64,000 bases of DNA, from the NCBI RefSeq assembly GCF_004155535.1, contig NZ_RYUH01000006.1, positions 35,233 through 99,232 on the forward strand. Reading direction: 5' to 3'. The position numbers and the translations under genes are program-made. Below, piece by piece: positions 45,234 through 54,363 of the stretch. Every line of letters starts with the position of its first letter. The stretch's first letter is position 1. The notes under the pieces were generated by a model. That model searched no databases and was not told the origin of the DNA. It saw only the letters and a program-made list of their open reading frames with translations. This stretch comes from Bifidobacterium pseudolongum subsp. globosum. GTDB lineage: Bacteria > Actinomycetota > Actinomycetes > Actinomycetales > Bifidobacteriaceae.

Positions 45234-45248
45234 TGAGAATGATTCTCA
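45234..45248 (-). promoter_or_regulatory. Zur-type operator
   Basis: TGAGAATGATTCTCA is a 15-bp palindrome, perfect except for its central base, and of the Fur/Zur kind. A -10-like TATGCT on the minus strand (45219-45224) places the palindrome over the -35 region of a promoter for the metal-binding lipoprotein. Zinc-dependent repression by Zur is inferred; a Fur-type or Mn-sensing regulator is possible. Confidence 0.7.
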
Positions 45249-45389
45249 ATATGCACGGAGCTCGCGCAATACCTTCGATTGTAGGGCGCACGGGTTTGCC
45301 CCAGCTGGGGAAATGGGCGGATTGACTTCAGGGCTTACATGCGCGACACGCCCGGAGTGCCGTACGTCGGTGGGGCACGGTAGATTCAA

Positions 45390-45540
45390 ACTCTTGTAAA
45401 CCACAGACCGTTGGTTGAGGGTCACCCGTGACCCTACGAAGTTTGGTTCGCCAAGCCAGCGCAGGTTGAGAAACAAGGATCCTTGATGGTTCAAGGACGT
45501 TTGCCGCTCTGCCTGTGCGCAGGGCTTTTTTGTTACCCGG
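45390..45540 (+). promoter_or_regulatory. Leader and attenuator of rplJ-rplL (L10-leader type)
   Basis: The untranslated region contains GGGTCAC-CC-GTGACCC (45419-45434), the palindrome CAAGGATCCTTG (45473-45484) and a terminator. The terminator is GCTCTGC paired with GCAGGGC then TTTTTTG (45506-45531), only about 60 bp before the rplJ start. Such leaders bind L10 or the L10-L12 complex to set expression. The exact fold was not computed. Confidence 0.65.
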
Positions 45541-45588
45541 TTTTGGCGCCCCGCCTCACAGTCAACGGCCGACTTAGGAAGGAACGCC

Positions 45589-46110
45589 ATGAAGAGGCCC
45601 GAAAAGGAAGTGGTGGTCGCCGAGCTTACGGAAGCATTCCGTAACGCTGACGCGGTCTACCTGACCGAGTACCGCGGGCTTACCGTTCCGCAGATCTCCG
45701 ATCTGCGCGAAAAGCTAGGCCGCGATACTTCCTACACTGTGGCTAAGAACACGCTGTTCCGCATCGCCGCTAAGGAAGCCGGCATTGAGGGTCTCGACGA
45801 GATGCTCACCGGTCCTTCCGCCGTCGTCTTCGTGAAGGGTGACTTCATCGACGCTGCGAAGATTCTGCGTGACTTCGCCAAGACCAACAAGGCCCTCATC
45901 GTCAAGGGCGGTTTCGCAGACGGAACCGTGTACGACGCCGAGGGTGCCAAGCAGCTCGCAGACCTCAAGTCTCGTCCGGAACTGCTTGCCGAACTGGCCG
46001 GCGCCCTCAAGGGCACCATGGCCAAGGCCGCACGCCTGTTCAACGCGCTGCCGACGAAGGCCGTTCGCACGGTCGACGCCCTGCGCGAAAAGCAGGAGAA
46101 GGCTGCCTGA
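45589..46110 (+). CDS. rplJ: 50S ribosomal protein L10
   Basis: A 173-residue L10 that anchors the L7/L12 stalk to 23S rRNA. Segments TEYRGLTVPQISDLREKLG, VAKNTLFRIAAKEAG and GPSAVVFVKGD are characteristic. The C-terminal helix binds L12 dimers. ATG 45589 follows TTAGGAAGG. An L10-type attenuator leader precedes it and rplL follows. Confidence 0.98.
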   Translation: MKRPEKEVVVAELTEAFRNADAVYLTEYRGLTVPQISDLREKLGRDTSYTVAKNTLFRIAAKEAGIEGLDEMLTGPSAVVFVKGDFIDAAKILRDFAKTNKALIVKGGFADGTVYDAEGAKQLADLKSRPELLAELAGALKGTMAKAARLFNALPTKAVRTVDALREKQEKAA

Positions 46111-46226
46111 TCGCCCTGCGGTTCACCGCAGTGCAATCGGTCGGAATAAACCGGAAAACAAAGAAAAATTTCAGGTGTGCGGAACCGAAACAACCCGCCG
46201 CGCGCCACGATTGAAAGGAAGCCATA

Positions 46227-46607
46227 ATGGCTAAGTTCACCCAGGATGAGCTGCTCGAAGCTTTCGGTGAAATGACCCTCGTCGAGCTCTCCGAGTTCGT
46301 CAAGGCCTTCGAAGAGAAGTTCGACGTTGAGGCCTCCGCTCCGGTCGCCGTCGCCGCTGCCGCCGCTCCGGGCGCTGCTCCGGCTGAGGAAGAGAAGGAT
46401 GAGTTCGACGTCATCCTCTCCGCCGTTGGCGACAAGAAGATCCAGGTCATCAAGGCTGTGCGTGGCATCACCAACCTCGGCCTCGCCGAGGCCAAGGCCC
46501 TCGTGGACGGCGCTCCGAAGCCGGTCCTCGAGCACGCCAAGAAGGAAGACGCCGAGAAGGCCAAGGCTCAGCTCGAAGAAGCTGGCGCCACCGTCGAGCT
46601 CAAGTGA
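46227..46607 (+). CDS. rplL: 50S ribosomal protein L7/L12
   Basis: A 126-residue stalk protein that recruits translational GTPases. The N-terminal dimer domain ([20 protein letters not shown]) is followed by an Ala/Pro hinge (residues about 38-55) and the C-terminal domain [23 protein letters not shown] 46227 follows GAAAGGAAG. The operon ends in a strong terminator. Confidence 0.98.
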   Translation: MAKFTQDELLEAFGEMTLVELSEFVKAFEEKFDVEASAPVAVAAAAAPGAAPAEEEKDEFDVILSAVGDKKIQVIKAVRGITNLGLAEAKALVDGAPKPVLEHAKKEDAEKAKAQLEEAGATVELK

Positions 46608-46650
46608 TTTGCGCGGCATAAGCCGCATATCGCTTAAGACATGACGTCTG

Positions 46651-46685
46651 ACCCCGTAGGGCACAAGCCCTGCGGGGTTTTTCTT
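46651..46685 (+). terminator. Terminator of rplJ-rplL
   Basis: ACCCCGTAGGGC pairs with GCCCTGCGGGGT, followed by TTTTTC. Confidence 0.92.
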
Positions 46686-46847
46686 TCCGGTCAGTCGGGC
46701 GTGAACACCCGCCGCGTACCCCGGTGAAACACCGTGTATTGCGATAGACTGGCGGGAGTAAGAGCGATTGGCTGCCGCAGTGCTTGATTGGGCGTGCTGC
46801 GTACAATGGTGCAGCGCGTGCCCACTCGATGAAAGGAAGGTCCCACG

Positions 46848-48554
46848 GTGAGCGGTGATCAACAAGCAACGACGAAATGGATGATCCGCGTGGATGGGTC
46901 GGATTTGACCAGCGTCGAGGCCGGGCAGACCGTGGAGATAGGTCGTAAACCGTTGCGCCCTTTGAGCGATGACGGCACCACCCGCGTCGAGATTCTCGAC
47001 GACACCCGCTCGATGTCGAAGCGCCACGCCGAATTCTCCGTGAAAAGCGACGGCAACGCGATTCTGCGCGACATGAACTCCACGAACGGCACGTATCTGG
47101 TGCGCCCGGGCAACGACTTGGTACGCCTGCCTTCCGGCTCCGACTTCGCACTGACCGACGACACCGTGCGCCTGCAGTTCGGCGACGTGCCGGTGGATTT
47201 TGTGCGCTTCATCGACGACAGCACCACGCACCGCGACGACCCGGCTGTGGCGAACCTGTTCGACTACGCGCTCGACAACGTAGCGTCCGAACCGGAGGCA
47301 TCGGAGCTTTCGGTGGACGATATCCTCAATCTGCGCGCCGGCGAGCCCACCAACATCTTTGATTCCAACAGCGTGCGCACGCGCGCGCACGAGTTGCGCG
47401 AAGCGGAACGGCAGACCTTCGTGCCGTTCGCACAGCCGATCAACCCGGTGACCACGAACGATGCGGTCGAAGAGGACGTGCCCGATGCGGCTCCCCGCGA
47501 CCTGTTCGCGGATGCGCACGATGTGGCCGCAGGCAAGATTGACGAGCCTGCGGTGAAGAAAGAGGAGTTCGTGCCGCGCATGCATGATGGCCCGCGCCAC
47601 GCCGGTGGGCGCCCGGCCGACCGTCTGATCTCCGTCGACGAATTGGGCAAGCCACGCCTGCCCGACATCATGCCGCTGCAGATGACGCCGCAGCAGCCCG
47701 CAGTCCAACAGACTGCCGCACCGCAAGCCGCCACCCAGCATCCTGCCGTTCAGCAGACGCCTGCCATCCAGCAGACCTCCGCGCAGCCTACACCTACTCA
47801 GGCCGCCCCCGTGCAGGAACCGCAGCCGGCCTCCCAGCCCACGCCGGTCGTGGAACATGACACGCAGCCGATGGTGCAGCGCACCCAAGAGCAGCAGGGG
47901 CAGGAGCAGCGCCGCTTCGCCGAGCAGAGCACGGCCCTTGACTTCGAAGTGCTTACCACGTCGTTGCACGCCGAGCACCGTGAGGAACCGGTCGCGGTGG
48001 ATGTGCAGTCGGCCGCACCTGCCACTCAGACGTCCAGCGAGCAACGGGACAACGCGCCTAGCACGGCTGCCACGACGCAGCCCGCGCAGACAGCAGCGCA
48101 GCAGCCCGCGCAGACCCAGCAGCCTACACAATCCGCCCAAGCCGTGCAGCCGGTGCAGGCCCAGACCGCGTCTGTCACGACCGATGACGACGTCGCGCGC
48201 TTCAAGCCCACCGCACAGGTGAGCGAAGTGGACCAGCTTGAGCAGACGCAGGCCTTCACCCCGGCCTTCGAACCCGGTTCGGTGTTCGAGCGCGTGGCCA
48301 AGGGCGAGTTCAACCAGCGCGAGGAGCTCGTGGAAGCCGGCGGCTACAACTCCGACCAGGCACGCCGCAGCGACGACTTCGCCGAACAATTCGAAATGGC
48401 GCGCCATGCCGAACTGCTGCCGTTCCTCGCCATGAACCCGGCGCTGTACGACGACTTGTACGCATGGCTCGCCGCGCAGGGCAACGCCGACGTGGACAAG
48501 GCGCTCAGCACCAATCCCGGTTACGAAGACTACCGCAAAGCGATGGGGAAGTGA
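46848..48554 (+). CDS. FHA-domain protein with a Gln/Pro-rich linker
   Basis: A 568-residue protein. Residues about 5-105 form a phosphothreonine-binding FHA domain, with VEIGRKPLRPL, SMSKRHAEFSV and MNSTNGTYLV. Residues about 110-480 are low-complexity, rich in Gln, Pro, Thr and Ala, likely disordered. The last 90 residues are a small helical domain containing FLAMNPALYDDLYAWLAAQ. GTG 46848 is preceded by GAAAGGAAGG. It is 9 bp from the large helicase-like gene and probably co-transcribed, so the FHA domain may recruit a Ser/Thr-kinase-phosphorylated partner. Confidence 0.88.
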   Translation: MSGDQQATTKWMIRVDGSDLTSVEAGQTVEIGRKPLRPLSDDGTTRVEILDDTRSMSKRHAEFSVKSDGNAILRDMNSTNGTYLVRPGNDLVRLPSGSDFALTDDTVRLQFGDVPVDFVRFIDDSTTHRDDPAVANLFDYALDNVASEPEASELSVDDILNLRAGEPTNIFDSNSVRTRAHELREAERQTFVPFAQPINPVTTNDAVEEDVPDAAPRDLFADAHDVAAGKIDEPAVKKEEFVPRMHDGPRHAGGRPADRLISVDELGKPRLPDIMPLQMTPQQPAVQQTAAPQAATQHPAVQQTPAIQQTSAQPTPTQAAPVQEPQPASQPTPVVEHDTQPMVQRTQEQQGQEQRRFAEQSTALDFEVLTTSLHAEHREEPVAVDVQSAAPATQTSSEQRDNAPSTAATTQPAQTAAQQPAQTQQPTQSAQAVQPVQAQTASVTTDDDVARFKPTAQVSEVDQLEQTQAFTPAFEPGSVFERVAKGEFNQREELVEAGGYNSDQARRSDDFAEQFEMARHAELLPFLAMNPALYDDLYAWLAAQGNADVDKALSTNPGYEDYRKAMGK

Positions 48555-48563
48555 GTCAACCCG

Positions 48564-51500
48564 ATGACAGATAACACGGCGCAAACGCCGCAGGCCCTTA
48601 ACACCTTGCGCACGTGGCGCGAGGAATTCAAGGCGAACCTGGTGCCATCCCCGCTTGAGGATGTGAGCCAGCTTTCCGCCAAACTCGATCTGACACACGC
48701 GCACCCCTCCGGGATCGCGCAGCTCTTCGGCAACGGCAGCGCACCGCTGCATTCGCTGTTCCGTGACAGCGGCATGCTGCGTGCCGCCGCGCGCCGTGCC
48801 GAACGTGTGCTCGACGACCAGAGCGCCAAGAAACGCTTCAGCGGCGTGGCCGAACTCTCGCTCGTCGTGGGTGTGGCCACGTGGAAGGGCAACAGCATGC
48901 CCGTGCTGCTCTACCCGGTGGAAGTGGTGCGTGACGGCACGCCGGTGGAGCACCATACCACCATCAGCTTCACCGGCCATGTGCGCCTCAACGCGCAGTT
49001 CCTGGCCGTGATGCGCGAACACGGCGTGCATCTGGACGAACGCCAGCTCTTCGATGGCTCGAACTACAGGAGCGGCACGCCGGAGACGGCCGCGGTGTTC
49101 GCCGCGATCACGCAGATGGCGCAGCATGTGTTCCCCGATTTCTCGATCGAACGGCAGATCATCCTGGGCTGCTTCATGGATCCCTCCACGCAGATCCTTG
49201 TGGAAAGCCAGATGATCATCGACCATTTGGCCAAGGGCCCCAGCGGCAACGCGATGCTCGACGCGCTCGCCGGATTCCCGGAGGCGCGCGACCACCTGTC
49301 GAACCAGCAGATGCCCCCATACAGCCCATTCGACGGCGACCCGCATTCGGAATTCGAAGTGGGCGATGTGGACAACACCGTGCGCTATGCCGCCAACATG
49401 GCCGCCGCGGGCCACAGCGTGTTCGTGGACGGCACGCAAGACACCGACACGGCGGAACAGGCCGCGGCGATCGCCTCGCGGTGCATCATGGCCGGCCGCT
49501 CGGTGCTGTATGTGCCCTGCGTGCCCGACCAGAAGCGCCGGTTCATCAACGTGATGCGCGCGAACGAGCTGGGCGGCCAGTTGCTCGACGTGGCCGACCA
49601 GAACGCCAACGCAGCGATCGACCACCAGCTGATCAGCGCGGTGGGCTACCAGCAGGGCGTGGCCACCTCGCGCTTCGATCAGCTGGCCGATGAGCTCGTG
49701 GGCGTGCGCTCGCGTCTCACCCGCTATCTCGGCGACCTGCACGGGGTGAACAAGACGTGGAACGTGTCTGCCTATCAGACCATCCAGAACCTGGCCAACA
49801 TCTCCGAACTGCCCACACACCCTGCCACCCATGTGCGTCTGGGCAAAGAGGTGGCGCGCTCCATCGGCTCGTCGCTCGACGACTGGGCGAGCAAGCTCGA
49901 ACGCGCCGGCGAACTGGGTGAATACACGATCGGCCCCGACGACACCGCATGGTACAAGGCCTCGTTGTATACGGAAGACGAGGCGATCGACGCCTACCAG
50001 CGTGTTGTGGACATACTGCGCAACCTGCTGCCGGCCACGCGCGAGCAGGTGGAGTCGACCGTGAAGACGTGCGGCTTCTCGATTCCCACAACCGCGCAGG
50101 AGTGGACCAAGCAGGTCACGGTGCTCAAGAACCTGCGCCGTGTGCTCGACGTGTTCCAGCCCGAGATCTTCGAACGCGACATCGACGCGATGATCGAAGC
50201 CACCACGCCCAAGGCCGAGCGCAAATCCGAAGGCCAGTCCATGGGTTTCTGGGACCGCCGCCGCCAGATCAAAGAGGCGAAGAGCATGTTGCGCGTCGGC
50301 GCGCATGTCGAAGACCTGCACGACGCGCTCGTAGTCGTGGAGAAGCAGGCCCAGCAGTGGCGCCTGTTCGTGCCGCATGGCGGCTGGCCCGTGCTGCCGC
50401 CGAAGCTCGACGACATTGTGGCCACGCAAGAGGCGCTGCTGAGCAACATGACGGCGCTCGACACCGTGCTCGCCACCACGCCCGAAGGTGGTGATCTGCA
50501 GACCGCCGACTTCAACGTGGTCGAGGAGCGCCTCAAGGCGCTGTTCGACGATCGCAAGGCGCTCGACACACTGCCCGAGCGTTGCAGCCTGGAGCGCGAA
50601 CTTGACGCCGCCGGCTTCGGCGAGCTCATCGCCGACCTGCATGACCGCCATGTGCCGGTGAATGCTGTGCGCGACGAACTGCGGCTCACATGGTGGACCA
50701 CCGTGTTCGACGACATCGTGCACTCCTCGGCGATCATCTCGAACCAAGACGGTTCGGCGCTGCAAAGCGCCTCCGACCGCTTCATCCAAGTGGACACCGA
50801 GCATGTGCGATCGGTGGGCCCCATGATCATGCAGGAATCGATGCGCCGCCTGTGTGACCTGCTGTTCGCCCGCACGCAAGAGGCGAACATGTTGCACACC
50901 GTGCTCGCAGGCCCCAACGCCGCCTCGCTCAGCCGCATCCACCACGACCACCCTGAGATCCTGGCCGCGGCGAAGCCCGTGCTCATGGCCACGCCGGCCA
51001 CGCTCGCCTCGGTGACGAAGCCCACGCCGATCGCCGACGTGGTGATCATCGACGCCGCCGCGCACCTGCCGCCCGTGCTGCTGTTGAGCATCCTGTGCCG
51101 CGCGCGCCAAGTGGTCGTGCTCGCACACCGCCAGACGATCACGAGCGGCAGCATCAGCGACCTGGTGCAACTGCTGCCCGACATCACCGTGCAACCGCAC
51201 CCCACCCGCCGCGACCCGCGCGTGAACATGTTCCTCGTCGAACAGGGCTACGGCGAGGTGACGAACGACGTCGTGCGCGAAAACGTGCAGGGCCATGTGC
51301 TCTACCACCAGATTGAAGCCACCGGCGTGCCGGTCATGGCGAGCGGACTCGTGGAAAGCAGCCAGCAAGAGATCGACGAGATCGTGGCGATGATCACCCG
51401 CCGCGCCCAGACCTTCACCATCGTGCCCGGCAGCTACATCCTGACCGTCGTGTGCATGACCGAGACGTTCCGCACGCGCCTTGGCGCCGAACTCAAGTCG

Positions 51501-52187
51501 CTCGCCACCAAGAACGAGTTCATGGGCCGGTTCCTGCGCCATGTGCGCATTGTGGACATCACCGACGTGACCGGCGCCCACGCCACCGATGTGATCCTTT
51601 CGATGAGCTACGCGAAGACGTCGCACGGGCGCCTGCTCCAGCAGTTCGGCGCCTTGGAAAGCGACGGCGGCCGCGGCATGCTGCTCGATGCACTCGCGCT
51701 CGCCGACCACCACATCGACATTGTGAGCGCGTTCGGCGCCGACGATCTGGAAGACGACCGACTGCACCACGCGGGCTCCAAGATGCTCAAGACCGTGCTG
51801 CAGTGGGCGCAGCGCCTGGGCAACGAGCAGCCGATTGAGCCGCAGTCCCACCCGGATGCGTCCAACGTGCTGATCGACGATCTGGCCAACCGCATCCGCG
51901 AACGCGGGCTCAACGTGGCCGTGGACTACGGTCTTGACCACGGCATGCGCCTGCCGATGGTCGTGGGCGCGAAAGACAAGCCGTACACGCTGGCCGTGTT
52001 CACCGACGACGCGCAGTTCATGGGCATCCAGTCCACGCGCGAACGCCACCGCATCCTGCAGCAGGAGATGGGCGCCCTCGGCTGGTCGGTCATGACCATC
52101 TGGAGCGTGGCCGCGTTCGTCAACCCGGAGAAAGAGGTTGACCGCGTGGTGGCACGCTTGGGCGAACTCTACCAGGAGAGCAAATGA
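48564..52187 (+). CDS. Large SF1 helicase-like protein with degenerate ATPase motifs
   Basis: 1207 residues. The overall layout resembles DUF4011-type SF1 helicases: an N-terminal domain, an ATPase core from about residue 280, and a C-terminal MTES_1575/Vsr-like nuclease-fold segment (about 1110-1195) with MGALGWSVMTIWSVAAFVNP. The Walker A position reads VFVDGTQDTDTAEQ instead of GPPGTGKT. The Walker B position (about 827) reads VVIIDAAAHL instead of DEAS. ATP hydrolysis therefore looks lost. The nuclease segment keeps an Asp pair in VFTDDAQFMGI but lacks other usual residues. ATG 48564. The function is unknown. Family assignment by eye, moderate. Confidence 0.7.
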   Translation: MTDNTAQTPQALNTLRTWREEFKANLVPSPLEDVSQLSAKLDLTHAHPSGIAQLFGNGSAPLHSLFRDSGMLRAAARRAERVLDDQSAKKRFSGVAELSLVVGVATWKGNSMPVLLYPVEVVRDGTPVEHHTTISFTGHVRLNAQFLAVMREHGVHLDERQLFDGSNYRSGTPETAAVFAAITQMAQHVFPDFSIERQIILGCFMDPSTQILVESQMIIDHLAKGPSGNAMLDALAGFPEARDHLSNQQMPPYSPFDGDPHSEFEVGDVDNTVRYAANMAAAGHSVFVDGTQDTDTAEQAAAIASRCIMAGRSVLYVPCVPDQKRRFINVMRANELGGQLLDVADQNANAAIDHQLISAVGYQQGVATSRFDQLADELVGVRSRLTRYLGDLHGVNKTWNVSAYQTIQNLANISELPTHPATHVRLGKEVARSIGSSLDDWASKLERAGELGEYTIGPDDTAWYKASLYTEDEAIDAYQRVVDILRNLLPATREQVESTVKTCGFSIPTTAQEWTKQVTVLKNLRRVLDVFQPEIFERDIDAMIEATTPKAERKSEGQSMGFWDRRRQIKEAKSMLRVGAHVEDLHDALVVVEKQAQQWRLFVPHGGWPVLPPKLDDIVATQEALLSNMTALDTVLATTPEGGDLQTADFNVVEERLKALFDDRKALDTLPERCSLERELDAAGFGELIADLHDRHVPVNAVRDELRLTWWTTVFDDIVHSSAIISNQDGSALQSASDRFIQVDTEHVRSVGPMIMQESMRRLCDLLFARTQEANMLHTVLAGPNAASLSRIHHDHPEILAAAKPVLMATPATLASVTKPTPIADVVIIDAAAHLPPVLLLSILCRARQVVVLAHRQTITSGSISDLVQLLPDITVQPHPTRRDPRVNMFLVEQGYGEVTNDVVRENVQGHVLYHQIEATGVPVMASGLVESSQQEIDEIVAMITRRAQTFTIVPGSYILTVVCMTETFRTRLGAELKSLATKNEFMGRFLRHVRIVDITDVTGAHATDVILSMSYAKTSHGRLLQQFGALESDGGRGMLLDALALADHHIDIVSAFGADDLEDDRLHHAGSKMLKTVLQWAQRLGNEQPIEPQSHPDASNVLIDDLANRIRERGLNVAVDYGLDHGMRLPMVVGAKDKPYTLAVFTDDAQFMGIQSTRERHRILQQEMGALGWSVMTIWSVAAFVNPEKEVDRVVARLGELYQESK

Positions 52188-52414
52188 CAAGCGAAGAGCC
52201 GCAAGAAGGGGCCGCGCGCCCCTACAGCGCCGAGCGCCGCACGCCACGCCGCCACAAGCGCGTGGTGGTGCGGGGCACCGAACGCTTTGACGCAGACGGT
52301 GTGAAGCTCGAGCCAAGCGATGTGCGCACACGCGAACAGCAGGCGGCCGACGACGACCGCCGCATCCTCGGTGAGCTGCCACCGCACTGGGGTGTGTTCC
52401 AAGAGCGCGCGTAG
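52184..52414 (+). CDS. Small conserved-looking charged protein
   Basis: 76 residues, starting in ATGA overlap with the large upstream gene, so translationally coupled. The middle is strongly basic (RRTPRRHKRVVVRGTERF), followed by an acidic/Glu-rich part and ending LPPHWGVFQERA. No domain recognised. The coupling and the basic core suggest it works with, or binds, the preceding protein or nucleic acid. Confidence 0.75.
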   Translation: MTSEEPQEGAARPYSAERRTPRRHKRVVVRGTERFDADGVKLEPSDVRTREQQAADDDRRILGELPPHWGVFQERA

Positions 52415-52471
52415 CCAGTGCCAACACGCGCCTGAGCCCCCGCGCCACTGCACAGGCATACGTGAGCGCGG

Positions 52472-53140
52472 TCATGGCTGCGGCCTTCCCTGCACGGCGA
52501 TGATCGGCCCCTCGTTCTGGGCGGCGAGCACGCGCACCGCATCATCCGCCGGCATCGCGACCGGCGTGACGTGCATGCCGGTCGCATCGTCGAGATGAGC
52601 CGCCGCCATTACCACCGCCTGTGCGCTCAGCGTGCACAATGTGGTCTCAGGTTCGTCGCACCCCACCACGGACGCCAGCTGGATGCTCGTGCCGGTGGGG
52701 AAGGGCTCCTGCTGGTCGCCGAGGCGCACGTCGATCACCGTATGGCCTTCGGGCACCGTTGGGCGCGTGCCCACCATCGACGGCAGCAGCACCTCGCCCG
52801 CGCCCACATCCACTTGGGCGAGGGCATCCACGGCGTCGCTCGTGGCGTGCAAGGCGCCGCGCAACGCCGCATGGTCCGGCACTTGTTCCAACCGCACATC
52901 CGCCGCGGTGATGATCGTGCCGCGCGCGATGCCGCGCTCCGCCACAACGACCGGCTGCGTGGCGACGGCGGACAGCACACATTCGAGCGCGCAAATCACG
53001 CCGAGCGCCGCGCACACCGCGGCAAGCAGCCGGCGAGTGCGCCGCTGCATAAGCCGCCCGTGCGGCGTGCGCGCGAACCACGACCGTGCACCGTTCTGTT
53101 CGCGCTGGGTCCGCGCGTGCATATGAAACAAGGTCACCAT
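52472..53140 (-). CDS. SAF-domain membrane protein (CpaB-like)
   Basis: About 222 residues. The N-terminus is basic (residues 1-35), then one membrane helix (LLAAVCAALGVICALECVL). An extracytoplasmic SAF domain follows, with the characteristic GIARGTIITAADVRLEQV and GAGEVLLPSMV. SAF domains occur in CpaB/FlgA-type assembly factors and antifreeze-like proteins. Here no pilus genes are adjacent. ATG 53140 is preferred because ATGGAG lies just upstream; ATG 53149 is an alternative. Part of a minus-strand cluster with the FmdB protein and the cyclo-ligase. Confidence 0.75.
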   Translation of the reverse strand: MVTLFHMHARTQREQNGARSWFARTPHGRLMQRRTRRLLAAVCAALGVICALECVLSAVATQPVVVAERGIARGTIITAADVRLEQVPDHAALRGALHATSDAVDALAQVDVGAGEVLLPSMVGTRPTVPEGHTVIDVRLGDQQEPFPTGTSIQLASVVGCDEPETTLCTLSAQAVVMAAAHLDDATGMHVTPVAMPADDAVRVLAAQNEGPIIAVQGRPQP

Positions 53141-53318
53141 GTGCTCCATGATGACCTTGTGCGCGCATGGGCGCCATGCGCGTGCGGGTGGTGTGGTCGG
53201 ACGGCCCGGTTGGCGTGTCGCATGTGGATAACCAGACCGGTAACACCCGCGATTGTGGATGCGGACGCGGGTATCCACACGTCTGTGGACGGGGCCTCAC
53301 GAACGGGCCGCCGCAGCC

Positions 53319-53507
53319 TTACTTCGACGACCCCTTGTCGGTGCGGTAGAACCCGCTGCCCTTGAACGTGATCGGCACGGCCGAATACACCTTGTGCACC
53401 GTCTCATGCCCGCACTTGGGGCATGTGGTGATCGGGGCATCGTCAAACGACTGGTGCTCGGTGAAGTCATATCCGCACTCTTTGCAACGGTAATGGTAGA
53501 CAGGCAT
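53319..53507 (-). CDS. FmdB-family zinc ribbon protein
   Basis: A 62-residue protein with two CxxC pairs, YRCKECGYDF and TTCPKCGHE, that bind one zinc ion, typical of FmdB regulatory-like proteins. The C-terminus FKGSGFYRTDKGSSK is also conserved. ATG 53507 is preceded by AGAGGAAGC. The function is unknown, probably nucleic-acid or protein binding. Confidence 0.92.
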   Translation of the reverse strand: MPVYHYRCKECGYDFTEHQSFDDAPITTCPKCGHETVHKVYSAVPITFKGSGFYRTDKGSSK

Positions 53508-53642
53508 GCTGCTTCCTCTGCTTTCCTATGCGTTTCGCTGTTCGCGTTGAGCAATGCAACTGGTCATATCCTAATACCGGCCTGCCCTAGCCAGTATTCC
53601 GCCCCGCGCGCAGCCGCACACCTTGACCAACCGCACCGCCCA

Positions 53643-54290
53643 CTACAGCACCTCGAGCCGCTCCGGCGTCAGCACCGCGTTCACCGGCACATCGTGCGCG
53701 AGCGCTGGCACCGGCTCATCCACGAATTCCCATGGCCAGCACACGGCCACGAGCGGCGCGCCAAGCCGCCGCCATGCGAGCGCGCGGTCGTACCACCCGC
53801 CGCCGCGGCCGAGCCGTGCGCCGTGCCGGTCGACGCGCAGCGCGGGCAGCACAATCAAATCGCATGCGCCGAGCGCGCTGGCCTCGAGCGCCGGCCCGCT
53901 CGGCTCGTCGGGCCGCAGCGTGCCGTGCGCTGGCTTCTCCGCATGCCGCAGTGTGCGCAGATCGCTCGCGTCAACTGCGGTCCATCCGATTTGCGCGCCA
54001 CTGCCGAGCCGTGGCACGAGCGTGCGCACGCCGCGCTGCGCGAACAGCGCGAGCAGCGGCATCGTGCTGATCTCGGTGCCCATCGAAACATAGCAGGCGG
54101 CGGTGCGCACGCCGCCCAGCAGCGCCGACCCGTCGAGCAGCGCCGCGCATCGCTCGCCGGCCTGCGTGCGGGACCGCGCATGCGCGCGCCGCCGCGCATA
54201 GGCCCGTTTACGTTCCGCCTGCTTGTGTTCCATGATCGCGCGCGCCACTTCGTCGTCCGGTTCGCCGCGCGTCTGCCCGTCCTGTGCCAT
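53643..54290 (-). CDS. 5-formyltetrahydrofolate cyclo-ligase
   Basis: A 215-residue enzyme converting 5-formyl-THF to 5,10-methenyl-THF with ATP. Recognisable are ACYVSMGTEISTMPLL (substrate-binding region) and the ATP/Mg motif RLGRGGGWYDRALA preceded by LPALRVDRHG. It has 15-20 extra N-terminal residues compared with the usual start near MEHKQAERKR (about 54233), so translation may begin at either Met. Confidence 0.88.
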   Translation of the reverse strand: MAQDGQTRGEPDDEVARAIMEHKQAERKRAYARRRAHARSRTQAGERCAALLDGSALLGGVRTAACYVSMGTEISTMPLLALFAQRGVRTLVPRLGSGAQIGWTAVDASDLRTLRHAEKPAHGTLRPDEPSGPALEASALGACDLIVLPALRVDRHGARLGRGGGWYDRALAWRRLGAPLVAVCWPWEFVDEPVPALAHDVPVNAVLTPERLEVL

Positions 54291-54363
54291 GCTGCCGTTC
54301 TACCACATGCCTTGCGCGCAAATCCGGGGCGCCGCTGCGCGCGTACGGGTGCTCCGTGCGAGA

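Noticed and set aside
45732..52475. A 2247-codon open frame on the minus strand spanning rplJ to the helicase-like gene
   Set aside because: It covers several well-supported plus-strand genes including rplJ and rplL, has no recognisable domain, and is rich in His, Arg, Val and Gly as expected for antisense frames of GC-rich genes.
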